Assembly (NCBI GenBank): GCA_010279815.1
Contig: QEOQ01000487.1
Span: forward strand, 56,245 to 120,244
From: Brachionus plicatilis
Lineage: Eukaryota; Rotifera; Eurotatoria; Ploima; Brachionidae
Direction: 5' to 3'
Length of the DNA stretch: 64,000 nt
Shown: one piece after another, positions 11,830-23,563 of the stretch
Layout of the letters: every line of letters starts with the position of its first letter
How positions within the stretch are numbered: position 1 is the first letter of the stretch
Translations under genes and position numbers: made by a program
The notes under the pieces: generated by a model
Databases searched by the model: none
Told to the model about the DNA's origin: nothing
What the model saw: only the letters and a program-made list of their open reading frames with translations

Positions 11830-13186
11830 GAAAATAAAAAATGTAATATAATTTTTATATGAAATACATGATTTCAAGTTCATATTTTTAAAGCTTAGAG
11901 TAACTTTAAATTTTATCACTTACAATTTGGAAAAAAAGACATCAAATTGATAAGAATTATCATCAAATGAGAAATCTCAATTTTTTAAGGCTTATGAAAA
12001 TGTATTTAAAAAAAAATTTCACAGTTTGACAGACATGAGACATTTTTAAAATAAATTTATTTCATACTATCCTTTTCTCTATGTGACTTAGTAAATAAAT
12101 CAGCATTCAAAAGATAATTCTTTCTCTTTTATGTCAAGATAATAAATTTTATTTAAGATTGTTTAATCTGACAAAATATTTGAAATGCTAAAATAATGAC
12201 TCAAAATTATTCATTTTTCTTCCATAACCAAATTTATAAAAAAATATGAAAATTTGTTTAAAAAATAGCTAAAAAAAAACATAAAATAAAATTCTTTTTA
12301 AATGAATAATTAAGATTTCAGCCTGCTTGATATGTGATACATTTGTGATAATTGACAAATTAATTAAAATATAATTTTATTAGGAAGATAGAGATTGTCA
12401 TCTATCAGGCTTACTCTTTACTAAAAAAACTTTGTAAAAAGTAAAAAGTTATTTTAGTAGAGTTGATAAAGCATGAAGAATTGCCAATGTCATGATACCT
12501 TAACATCTTTTTTAGCTAAAGATCCATCTCATTATCGACTAATCAGTAAAAAAAGCCGCCTAAGTAAGCTGCGTGAACATATTTTCTATTCAAGACTGTA
12601 TTTTTTCTGAATTTTCGCAGGAAGACCAGAAAGCTACAATATTTTTAAAATGAAACTTTTTCGAAAACATGACTTTGTCCTGACTTTTTTTCATCAATTA
12701 TTTTTATGTAAATATTTTTTGTTACTTAAATATATTTACCCATTAAATTTAAATTTAATGAAAATTTTTCATATTGAATTCTAACTTGACTTTTATTTCA
12801 TTTACATTTACTTTTTCTACATCGCCTAGTTTGGCGTAATTTACCCATTAAAAAATTTAAAATTATTTTGATTAAAACATATATTATTCTAAATAAACTT
12901 TCATTTAATAAATATTTAAATTTAAAATAATATTAAAAAGAAAATTTATTTTATCACTATTATTTATTTAGACTCAAAAATCTAAGCTTGACAACACTAA
13001 AGGAAAGGATAGATTATTATTATTATTATTATTATTATAAAACATTTTATTGTTAATATATCGATGCAAATTTGAAACGATATGACAATTTCTTATCAAT
13101 ATAAATCACTCTTTGTCATCAAATTGACATTGTGATCACAAAAAAATTTCTTGAACTGGATATTTTTTCAGAAAAATTTTTTTTTG
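11830..13186. other. AT-rich intergenic stretch
   Basis: No gene is supported. There is an ATT microsatellite at 13011-13039. The rest is AT-rich sequence without recognisable structure. Confidence 0.5.
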
Positions 13187-13735
13187 ATTGGCAATTTGAA
13201 GTTTATGATCAATTCAAAAAATCATTTCAATTCAAAAAGTTTATCCTTAGATATTAAAATAAATCTTTGATTTAATTTAAATAATTGTAATGTAACATGC
13301 TTTACATGCAATGTAGATTTAGAAAATAAAAAAATTGAAGGAACATTTTCTCAATCTATTGATACTCGATTTTTTTATTTAAATGTTTTAACTGATTTTT
13401 TGTAAAGTTTTTTTGAAAATTTTTGTTTCAAAAGTATTTGTGTTTAGCATTCACAATTAAATTTAAAAAAGAAATTCAAATAATAAATTCCAAATAAGTA
13501 ATAAAATGAAAATAAGGCTTTTCAAAAAATCAGTTTAATGAATTAAAAATCGATTTTTATCAATGGATTGAGAAAATGTTCCTTCAATTTTTTTTATTTT
13601 CTAAATCTACATTGCATGTAAAGCATGTTACATTACAATTATTTAAATTAAATCAAAGATTTATTTTAATATCTAAGGAAAACTTTTTGAATTGAAATGA
13701 TTTTTTGAAATGATCATCAACTTCAAGATGCCATT
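13187..13735. mobile_element. Long foldback (inverted-repeat) element
   Basis: The left arm from about 13187 to 13408 is matched in reverse complement by about 13519 to 13735. The arms contain TTGAAGTTTATGATCA, ATGTAACATGCTTTACATGC and AAGGAACATTTTCTCAATC. They exceed 200 bp with few differences, and the loop is about 110 bp. RNA from this locus would form a long hairpin. It has no coding frame. It could be a foldback transposon, a large-TIR MITE, or a source of double-stranded RNA. Confidence 0.8.
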
Positions 13736-14172
13736 TATTAAGAAACCAATGATTAACAAAAGATTATCGTATTTTTCTAATTAATAATCATTTAAAAGAG
13801 AGAAAATTGTTGGTTTTTCTTATTTTTGGAATTTCGACTATTTGGAATTGCGGCATAGAATTTTCATTCCTTAACTCTGAATCAATACAAAAATTAACTA
13901 AGATAAAACTGAAACTAAAGAATGTGTTATTTATAATATAAAATTTATATTTATTTCCTTTTTAAATTCTTCAAATATTTTTTCGAATCTTTTGATGTTG
14001 ATAATCATCTAAAAATCTTTTAATGTAAAAAAGGTGAAAGCTTTGACAAACTTTTTTATCTTGACACAAAAGCAATATTAACGGCAAATTAAAGTTTGAG
14101 TTCCAGATCAAAAGATCAGAATAAAAAAAAGAACATATTTTAACAAACTTATAAAACATATTTTTTTTCCTA

Positions 14173-14447
14173 NNNNNNNNNNNNNNNNNNNNNNNNNNNN
14201 NNNNNNNNNNNNNNNNNNNNNNNNNNNNNNNNNNNNNNNNNNNNNNNNNNNNNNNNNNNNNNNNNNNNNNNNNNNNNNNNNNNNNNNNNNNNNNNNNNNN
14301 NNNNNNNNNNNNNNNNNNNNNNNNNNNNNNNNNNNNNNNNNNNNNNNNNNNNNNNNNNNNNNNNNNNNNNNNNNNNNNNNNNNNNNNNNNNNNNNNNNNN
14401 NNNNNNNNNNNNNNNNNNNNNNNNNNNNNNNNNNNNNNNNNNNNNNN
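14173..14447. other. Assembly gap (275 N)
   Basis: This is a run of N. The sequence just to its right (14448-14520) is nearly identical to 14727-14799, so the gap lies at a repeat and the surrounding order is less secure. Confidence 0.95.
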
Positions 14448-14520
14448 GTTTTTGTTAAATAAATTAGAGGTCAATCATTTTGATGTTAATTTGATAATGA
14501 ATCATTATTAGGCAAAACAT

Positions 14521-14630
14521 CTTCACATTGGTAATGAGCGGAATGGAGTTTTCGATGGCTATGCGTCTGGCCTGGTAGCCTTGGGTGATGAAGGAGGAGG
14601 CGCGGAACGACGAGCTCTTCATGGGAATGT
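14521..14630 (-). pseudogene. 110 bp copy of CAD coding sequence
   Basis: These 110 bases match 17269-17378 inside the large CAD exon with no difference that I can find. They encode the segment around [18 protein letters not shown] in the regulatory (MGS-like) part of the CPSase. The copy has the same orientation as CAD, lies about 0.4 kb beyond the CAD stop codon, and is bracketed by two copies of a dispersed repeat (14448-14520 and about 14665-14886). Both junctions are abrupt. The left one shares only the short sequence ACAT/CAT with the source. It is a non-functional fragment, or an assembly artefact next to the gap. Confidence 0.9.
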
Positions 14631-14664
14631 AAAAATAAAATTATTTCGGTTGAAATGAATGTAT

Positions 14665-14886
14665 TTAAAATTTAAAAATTTGAATTTGTGAATTAACTTA
14701 ATCTGAATTATTCAAATAATCGATTGTTTTTGTTAAATTAATTAGAGGTCAATCATTTTGATGTTAATTTGATAATGAATCATTATTAGGCAAAACATTT
14801 TTAGTATTTATTTATTAAAATTTATCAAAATTATTTGATTAATTAAGTTTTAAAATTTTAATTGATCGTTTTGATCTGAAAATTAA
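14665..14886 (+). repeat. Dispersed repeat, copy 2 (partial)
   Basis: This aligns with the middle and 3' part of the repeats at 653-1097 and 62774-63193 (TGTGAATTAACTTAATCTG, AGGTCAATCATTTTGATG, GATCGTTTTGATCT). A further 73 bp piece of the same repeat lies at 14448-14520, just left of the CAD fragment. Confidence 0.75.
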
Positions 14887-14994
14887 ATCTACCACATTAA
14901 CCCTTGCTTCTTCCTAAACGAGCTCAAGCTTTCTAAATAAAAGAAGCGTCATTTTTGGAAAAATTTTATTCCAAAAAAATTCAAACAAAAAAAA

Positions 14995-17900
14995 TTAGTT
15001 CTGTTTAAGAATCATCAGCAGTAAAGCCATTCTAACATACATTCCGTATTCAGCCTGTCTGAAATAAGCAGCTCGCGGATCAGTATCCAAAGTGGTGCTT
15101 ATTTCGTCGACTCTGGGCAACGGATGCATGACAATCATTTTTTTCTTGGCGATTCTCATCAATTTAGGCGTCAGAATGTAAAGTCCAGAAGCTTTTTCAC
15201 ACTGATCAGCAGACTCGAACCTTTCCCGCTGAATTCTAGTCATGTACAGGACATCAGTGCCAGGCAAGGCCTCTTCCAACGAGCCAAACTCTTCCTGAAC
15301 AATACCAGCCTTGTCCAACGAATCAACAATATCTTTGGGCATCTTCAAAAATTGCGGAGAAACGTACCGAATGTTAACTCGGTACAACTTCAACAATTTA
15401 GCCAGCGAATGCACAGTTCGACCATGTTTTAAATCGCCCACCATAGTCACAGTGATGCCATTAACAGTGCCAATTTCTTCGCGGATAGTAAATATATCCA
15501 GCAACGCCTGAGTGGGATGTTCACCAGTTCCATCGCCAGCATTAACAACAGGTTTGCTGGCCACCTTGGCCGCTTGTTCAGCAGCGCCGGGCTCCGGGTG
15601 CCGTATGACCACCAGATCCGAATACGCACTCATCATTCTCACTGAATCTTGCAAAGTTTCGCCTTTTTTAACACTCGAATGCTGCTGGTCCATGAATATG
15701 ACACTTCCTCCCAGTCTTTGCACTGCAGCTGTAAACGAACACTGGGTTCTGGTACTGGGCTCAAAAAACATTTCCGCAACCACTTTGCCACTAAGCATAT
15801 GGGTCAAATTTTTTTCACTAACTGTATAAATTTTGAGATCATGCGCCAAATTGAACAATTTGTGCATGAGATCTTTGCGCAAGTGGTCCACAGTGATAAA
15901 GTTGGATTTGTACAAAGCATTGGTATCGGGCTCTAAATTTTTAAAGTACTGAGACTCGAGCACTTGCACTGGCTTGGAGCTGTCGCCAAAATCACGCTCA
16001 CCAAAATTGTCAGTGGAATGGGAGTGAGGAAAGGGACTGCTTTTGAGCGGAGACTTGGCAACATCTACTTTTTTGGGCACAGTTAACACCTTAGGTGCAA
16101 TAGCTGTTTGCTTAGGCACAGATTTAAAGTCAGCGATATTTTTGCCATAGCCAGGCTTGGCCAATACTTCGCCATCCAAAAAGACCACTTCTCCTCGGAG
16201 TATCACGCGTCTAATTTGACCGAACACCTTGAGGCCAGCAAAGGGAGTCCATTTGCACTTGCTATTTGGCATTGACTCAGGCAGTGTCCATTCAGTGTCC
16301 AAGTCTACCTCGATATAAGTGTCCAGTTGTTCGGGCAGATTGAATATCTTGCGCGGATTGGTACAGCATTTTTCAATTATTTGCTCTAGAGTAATTTTTC
16401 CTTGTCTAAAAGCAGTGATCATCAGAATCAGACTGGTCTCTAGGCCCGGAAATCCGGGCACTCCTTTTTTGACTTTTTCCTCTAGAGTGTGGGGCGCATG
16501 ATCCGAAGCGATCATGTCTATGTGGTCAAAATTTTGCCACAAAGCGTCCCGGTCATCGCTGGACTTCAGTCTTGGCCTGACTTCTTTGACCATTGAGCTG
16601 AATTTGTGCATGTCATCAGTGGTGTAGAACAAATGATGCGGTGCCACTTCACACGTGACCTTGAGTCCCTTTTCTTTGGCCGATTTGATCAGTTCAATGT
16701 CTTGTCTGGTGGACACGTGACAAATGTGCACATGTCTGTCGTAGAGCTCGGCCAGAAAGAGCACAGCAGCAAGCTGGTGTTCCTCGGAGTGACAGCAGAT
16801 GGGTTTCGATTTTGGCCATGATTTGAAGTGCTTCACCCAGTCCTCTAGTTTGTCCATTCGGAGCGCATTAAATGTCTCGTTTAGGTACATTTTGAGAGCG
16901 CATGCCCGCCCGGCCAGCTCCACAATCTCTTCTGAATTGGTGGCCGTGGCCCCCAAGTACAGGCCGTAGTCACACACGGCCTTTTGCCGGTACAAATTTT
17001 CCACCAGTCTCAAACTTTGCTCGTCAGTAACAGCCGGATTTGTGTTGGGCATGGCGCACACCATGGTGTAGCCGCCGGCCAAAGCGGCCCCAGTGCCCGT
17101 CAATATGTCTTCCTTGTGCTCGCCGCCCGGCTCCCTCAAATGCACATGGACGTCAATGAGACCTGGCAGCTTGACGAACCGGGTCTTGGTCAAACAGTCG
17201 ACCAGTGTGTTTACGGCGGGAGTGCGGCAATTTACGTGTCTTAGGGCCTGGACCATGAGGCGCACATTCTTCACATTGGTAATGAGCGGAATGGAGTTTT
17301 CGATGGCTATGCGTCTGGCCTGGTAGCCTTGGGTGATGAAGGAGGAGGCGCGGAACGACGAGCTCTTCATGGGAATGTTTATGACCAAGTCAAAATGCTT
17401 GCTGGTCAAGTAGTCGGCCACGGTGCGCTGATTGACCGAAGTGGACGATATGAGGTCGCCCGATTCCGACGAAATGATGGTCTCGGATTTGGGCCCGCTC
17501 TTTTGCACCGAATGGATGCTTCCGTCCTCGTAGCACCAGTCCACTGTTTCCACTTTGACCGAATGCTCCGAGTAAAAGTCGGCTGTGCCTCTGGACGCGT
17601 ACAAACTAAAGCCAAGCTGTTCCAGAATGCGCACCGACTCCAGCAAGCTGTTCTTGTCCTTGAAGCTGCCTATGGACAGAAGGATGTTTTTTTTGGGTAT
17701 CCTGAAGCCGGTGCTGATCAGCGCCTTGATGTAGGCCTCGTATTTGTTCTCGCCAAAGCAGGCCACTTCGCCAGTGCTGACCATTTCGACGCCGAGCAGA
17801 ACGTCGGCGCCAGTCAGCCGACTGAACGAAAACTGCGGCACTTTGACCCCGATGCGCCCATTGCCGTGCACACAGTCGACCACGGGCGGACACAGTCCCA

Positions 17901-20900
17901 TGGCCACTTGAGTCGCCACTGCTATGAAGTCATGGTCGAGCGTTTTGCTCACAAAAGGAAACGAGCGCGACACTCTCAAATTGCACTCGATCACTTTGAG
18001 CTCGTTGTCCTTGGCAATCAGCTGCAGATTCATGGGCCCGTTGACCTGCAGAGCCTGGGCTATTGAGCCCGTGATCAGCTCTATTTTGTGCATGGTCTCG
18101 GCGTTTATGTCGATGGGCGGCGTGATCAGGGTGGCGTCGCCGCTGTGCACGCCCGCATTTTCCACGTGAGTGCTCACGGCCATGCACAAAATTTCGCCCT
18201 CCTTGGCCACCGCGTCTATGTCTATTTCCTTGGCGTCCAGTATGAACTTGGATATTACCACCGGGTACTCTTTGGACACGGAGCTGGCCACTTTGAGATA
18301 CGTCTGCAGCTCGTGGTTGTTGTGGGCCACTTTCATGGCGGCGCCCGACAGCACGTACGAAGGCCGCACCAGCACTGGATAGCCCACTTGTTCGCCAAAC
18401 TCGATTGCTGAGTGCAAATTTTGCAGCTCTTTCCATCTCGGCTGAGAGATGCCGATGTGGTCGAGCATTCGAGAAAATTTGAATCTGTTCTCGGCATTGT
18501 CGATTGACTCGGGCGAGGTGCCCAACACTTTGACTTGTTGACGATGCAAATCGATCGCTATGTTGTTGGCTGCTTGGCCACCCATTGACAAAATCACTCC
18601 CTTGGGCTTTTCCAACTCGTAAATGGTCATCACTGTTTCGAATGTGAGCTCTTCGAAGTAGAGCTTGTCGGACATGTCGTAGTCGGTGCTGACCGTCTCC
18701 GGGTTGAAGTTGATCATAATTGTTTTGTGGCCGAGCTTTTTGAGCTCGTTGAGGCAGGACACGGCGCACCAGTCGAACTCGACTGAGCTGCCGATGCGGT
18801 ACACGCCAGAGCCGAGCACTATGACGCCTGGTTCGGTGCCCATTTGTTGATCGTGTTCGTCACCGTTGTAGGTAAGGTACAGATAGTTGGTGTTGCATGG
18901 CCATTCGGCAGCTACGGTGTCGATTTTTTTCACAAACGGAAGTATTTGGTTGTGGGTGCGGATGCGGCGTATTTCGATCTCGGTGCTGTTCACGTGCATG
19001 GCTATTTGTTTGTCTGAAAAGCCGAGCTTTTTGCATTTGTGCAGAAAATCGGGTTCCAGGTAGATTTTGTCGTTGGTCGCGTCGACTTTGTAGCGCTTTT
19101 CCAGCACTGAGCAATGGTCGATTATGTTTTTGAATTTGTGCAAGAACCATTTGTCTATGTGGGTGAGTTGATTGAGCTGATCGACCGTGAACAGATTGGA
19201 CTTGAGCGCTGATGCCAGCACAAATATGCGGCTGTCAGTGGGGTTCTGCAGCTCTTGTTCGTGGTCTTTTACCTCTTCGGCATAGTAAGGGTCAAAGCCC
19301 ATGACCCGGTCGTCTATCATTCTGAGTGCTTTCTGGAAAGCTTCTTCGAAACCGCGGCCTATTGACATCACCTCGCCAACACTCTTCATCGAACTTCCTG
19401 AAAAAAATGCTCATTTAATTTTTTTTATCTCCTAAAACAGAAATTTTAAACTTCAAAAATTTTAAATAAACTATTAAATAGGCTTGGCAAATATTTAATA
19501 TATATAATTTAATAATTTAATTATTATAAAAAAATTTTTAAATCCACAATTAAGTTTTTAATGGTAAAAAAGAATTTTTATATAATCAATAATTATTTAT
19601 TTGAAGATTGATCATGTCTTTTTTCGTTTTTAAAAATTTTTAGATAATTAAAATAAAAAAAATAAATTAAAATAAACTATTAAATAGGCTTAGAAAATAT
19701 TTAACATTTATTTACTAATTTAATAATTAAAAAAAATTTGAGCTTACTGTTAAGTTTTAATGGTAATATTTTTTTTTTGATAATTAAAAAATACAATTTT
19801 TAGAAAATTACAATTAAATTGCTATTTTAATGATTAAGTAAAAAAATTATTTAATTAAAAATAATTTTTTATTTGAAAATTTTTGGACTCATCGATCATG
19901 TATTTTTTCTTTTTTTAACTTTTTAGATAATTAAATTAATAAAAAAAATTATTTTTTTTCAAAGAAGTTCTATGAGAAAAAAATTGCCAGAAAATTGGCT
20001 TTTTAATAATGATCTTATGCTAAAATAGAAAATTTATTAAATAATAAACAATCATTTATTTAAAAAATTTTTCCGTGAAATAATCTTTCTTAAATAATTA
20101 AATTTAAAAAAATTAAAATAAACTATTAAATATGCTTAGAAAATTTTCAATATGTATTTTAATAATTAAAAAATACAATTTTTAGAAAATTACAATTTAA
20201 TTTTTTTTTTAATAATAAAATAAAATTTGAAATTTTTGGACCTATTGATCATGCTTTTTCTTGTAAACTTTCTAGATAATTAAGTAAAAAAAAAATTTTT
20301 AAATTTTGTTTGGTTTTATAATTTTCTACAATTAAATTAATTTTAATGGTAGAATTACAAAAACAAAAAGTTTTATTCAACCATTCAATAAAAATACAAT
20401 TGACTTCACAATCCTCTAGAACTAAAAGATACACTTAAAAGTAATCTAAGTGTTTCTTAAATTCTAAATTTTAAAATTAAAAATTTAATCTTTATGTCAA
20501 TATTTAAACAAAGCGGATCAATTAAAACATTTTAAAGAAAAAATAAACAGTCTTGTGAAAGAAAATTCCGCTTTTAATAACATCATAAAACTTAAATAGC
20601 TCTAGAAAAGAATTAAAAATTAATTTAATATTTTTCGTTGAATTTTTCAATACCAATTTAATCAAACCATATCAAAATAGACAATTAATATTTATGTCAC
20701 TGTCAATTTGTAAAATGACTTGGCAGATTTAAATTTTCCTTTTTTCTTTGACCAGATATTTTAAAAATAAAAAAAAAATCAAAATAACTAATTTTTGATA
20801 TTTTTACCAAAAGTTAATTAGCAAAATTTATAAAAAATTATTTTAAAATTTTAATTTATAAAAAAATGAAACAAAACAATTCATTAATAATTTAATTTGT

Positions 20901-23563
20901 TATTTTTTTTTTGAAAAATATTTCCATGACATTTCAAGCCAAACTTGAGCTCAGCTTTTCAAAAAGTGCATAGCGCACACTCGACAGCACTTCATAAAAG
21001 AAAGCCCTCGGACTGCCTTATGTGAATAAATACTTTATTTTTTATGGAATTTTATCATTTGCCAAGTCATTTCACAAAAAGACACATTTTACAAATAGAC
21101 AGTGACATTTATATCTTCAAAAAATTCTAAGCCTCTATCTGAGAAAAATTCTGACATTAGCCCACATATATTAATATCAGATCATTTTTGCTTAACTAAA
21201 TTAATAACTAAAATAAAACAGTCACCTATTTTGTTCGAGACCCTTCCAACAAATTTTTTCATATCCCATCTAGGTATCTTGATAACACAATAGTCCAAGC
21301 TCGGCTCAAAGCAGGCTGTGGTCGATTCAGTCACCGAATTTCTCAGCTCGACCAACGAGTATCCTAGAGCCAATTTTGCAGCAATATAAGCCAGTGGATA
21401 ACCAGTAGCCTTGCTGGCCAAAGCCGAGGACCTGGACAATCTGGCATTTACTTCTATAATAAAGTATTCCATTGTGTACGGATTAAGAGCGTACTGAATA
21501 TTACACTCTCCAACTACCCCTAATTGTCTAATCACCTTTAAAGCTGTGTTCCTCAGCACATTGTACTCTTCATTGGTCAAAGTTTGACTCGGAGCGACCA
21601 CAATCGATTCTCCAGTATGAATTCCCAATGGATCAATATTTTCCATATTACAAACAGTTATGCAATTATCATAATAATCTCTGACCACTTCATACTCAAT
21701 TTCTTTCCATCCTTTAAGCGATTTATCAATTAGAATTTGGTCTGTCATGGAAAAAGCCGAGTTGGCCAACTGGACCAATTCATCTTTGTTATGAGCAAAG
21801 CCTGAGCCAAGACCTCCGAGCGCAAATGCTGCTCGAATCAAGACCGGATAGCTGAGGCGTTCAGCAGCCTCCAAAGCTTGTTCTAAAGAATAGGCGGCCT
21901 CACATGGAGCAACTTTTTCATTTATCTTTTCCATTTGTACCGCAAATTCTTGTCTGTCCTCGGTCACTAGAATGGCTTCGACTTGGGTGCCCAAAACTCT
22001 TACATTGAACTCATCTAGCACTTTTGACTTGAACAATTCAACGCCACAATTTAAAGCAGTTTGACCACCAAAGCTTAGCGATATGGCATCTGGTCGTTCA
22101 CACTTTATTACTTCTGTGACATAGTTGGGAGTTATGGGAAGAAAATAAACTTTGTCCGCTAGTCCCTTTGATGTCTGAATGGTAGCTATGTTCGGATTGA
22201 TCAACACTACAAAAATGTTCTCTTCCTTAAAGGCCTTTATGGCCTGAGAGCCCGAATAGTCGAACTCTCCAGCTTGGCCGATTGAAAGTCCGCCTGAGCC
22301 CAGGAGGAGAATTTTTTTCGGTCTAAAATTGCCAAAGTCTTTGGTGACTGACGTCAAGGTGGTGTTGGCTCGGCAAAAAAGCTCAGTTTTAAGTGCATAA
22401 AAATGGTTGGACTTGAAAGATCCAACCGATTCCATGAATATGTCGAATAGGAATTCTGTGTCTTTGGGACCTGCCATGTGTTCTGGATGAAATTGTACAC
22501 TAAAAAAAGGCTTTGTTTTGTGTATTATGCCTTCATTGGATCCATCATTTTCGTTGTAGAACAAAGGATCCCAATCCACGGCTGACGGGCTCTTGGCCTC
22601 ATATTGAACAGCAAATCCGTGATTTTGACAGGTGATGTAGCAGCGTTTGGTGCCGTATAAAGTGCACGGTTGATTGAAGCCTCTGTTTCCGTATTTCATT
22701 TTGGATGTGGTAAAACCAGCAGCCAGAGCCAATATTTGATGCCCTAGGCAAATGCCAAATATCGGCTTTGTTTTATCTGTGCTCATCCATTTGCGGACTT
22801 GTTCAATTATGGCGCTGCATTTTGTCGGATCTCCGGGTCCATTGCTCAAAAAAAGACCATCATATTGGTGGATGCTGATGTCAGAATTCCAAGGAAGCAC
22901 ATGCACTGAGGCGTTCAACTGGCACAAAAGTCTAATTTGGTTGTATTTCATGCCGAAGTCCAGAGCTGCAATTTTATATTTGCCATCAGGGTTGTAGATT
23001 TTTGGCTTCTTGGTAGAGACCAAGTCGACTAAGTTGACTGAGTTTGGGTCAAAAAATTGCTGATTTTGAACACAAGGAGGTGTTGGTGCGTTGATGAAAA
23101 TTTTTGCCAACATCGAGCCCTTTTCTCTCAATATTTTGGTCAATTTTCTGGTATCGATGCCGGTTATTGCCGGAACACTGGACTCAATCAGCCATTGTGA
23201 CAACGACTCTTCGGCATTCCAGTGACTGTACTCGCTGCAGTAATCGCTCACAATTAAACCTGAAGCGTGAATTTTGTCCGACTCAAAGTGTTTAGGCATA
23301 TTAAACTGGTCTAGGGAAAAGTCTGGCACGCCATAGTTTCCAATCAATGGATAGGTCAAAACAAGAATTTGGTGCTTGTAAGATGGATCGCTCAGGCTCT
23401 CCACATATCCAGTCATTCCGGTTGAGAACACTATTTCTCCTTTTGAATCCATGTCGGCTCCAAATGACTCGCCTTCGAACACAGTTCCATCTTCGAGGAG
23501 AAGGTAGGATTTTTTGGTCTGACGCACACGTTCAGATTCAGGACTGCCCTTTACTTTAACCAT
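14995..23563 (-). CDS. CAD: CAD trifunctional protein (CPSase II, ATCase, DHOase)
   Basis: This cytosolic enzyme does the first three steps of pyrimidine synthesis. Exon 1 is 21226-23563 and exon 2 is 14995-19397. They join in frame ([12 protein letters not shown]) to give 2246 residues, close to the 2225 of human CAD. Order: glutamine amidotransferase (Cys272 in FGICLGHQ, His359 in FHPEH), CPSase halves A and B (ATP-grasp), an allosteric MGS-like region, dihydroorotase (zinc motif [13 protein letters not shown], near residue 1528), a Ser/Pro-rich linker, and ATCase at the C terminus ([22 protein letters not shown]). A PITP motif matches the MAP-kinase site region of mammalian CAD. Only one intron (1828 bp) is present, which is unusual for such a large animal gene. 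Exon 2's 5' half is far more GC-rich than the surroundings. It appears intact. Confidence 0.97.
19440..20300. repeat. Degenerate three-copy repeat in CAD intron
   Basis: Two markers recur in order. AATAAACTATTAAATAGGCT occurs at about 19468, 19672 and, with one change, 20115. A GATCATG...TTTTTAGATAATTAAA block occurs at about 19610, 19895 and 20248. The spacing varies from 200 to 440 bp, so this is an old, decayed tandem duplication inside the intron. Confidence 0.6.
20694..21108. mobile_element. MITE-like inverted-repeat element in CAD intron
   Basis: ATGTCACTGTCAATTTGTAA at 20694 returns inverted at the 21108 end with one mismatch. Inside, an ATGACTTGGCA block is inverted as well. The body is 415 bp and non-coding, with a small GC-richer middle (about 20950-21020). 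It sits close to the splice donor of the CAD intron (21225). Confidence 0.65.

Noticed and set aside
13971..14474. 167-codon frame across the first gap
   Set aside because: Most of it is N; the rest has no coding character.
17329..18066. 245-codon plus-strand open frame opposite CAD
   Set aside because: It is a shadow of the GC-rich CAD exon on the other strand. The protein has no family features and the minus-strand frame is unquestionable CAD.
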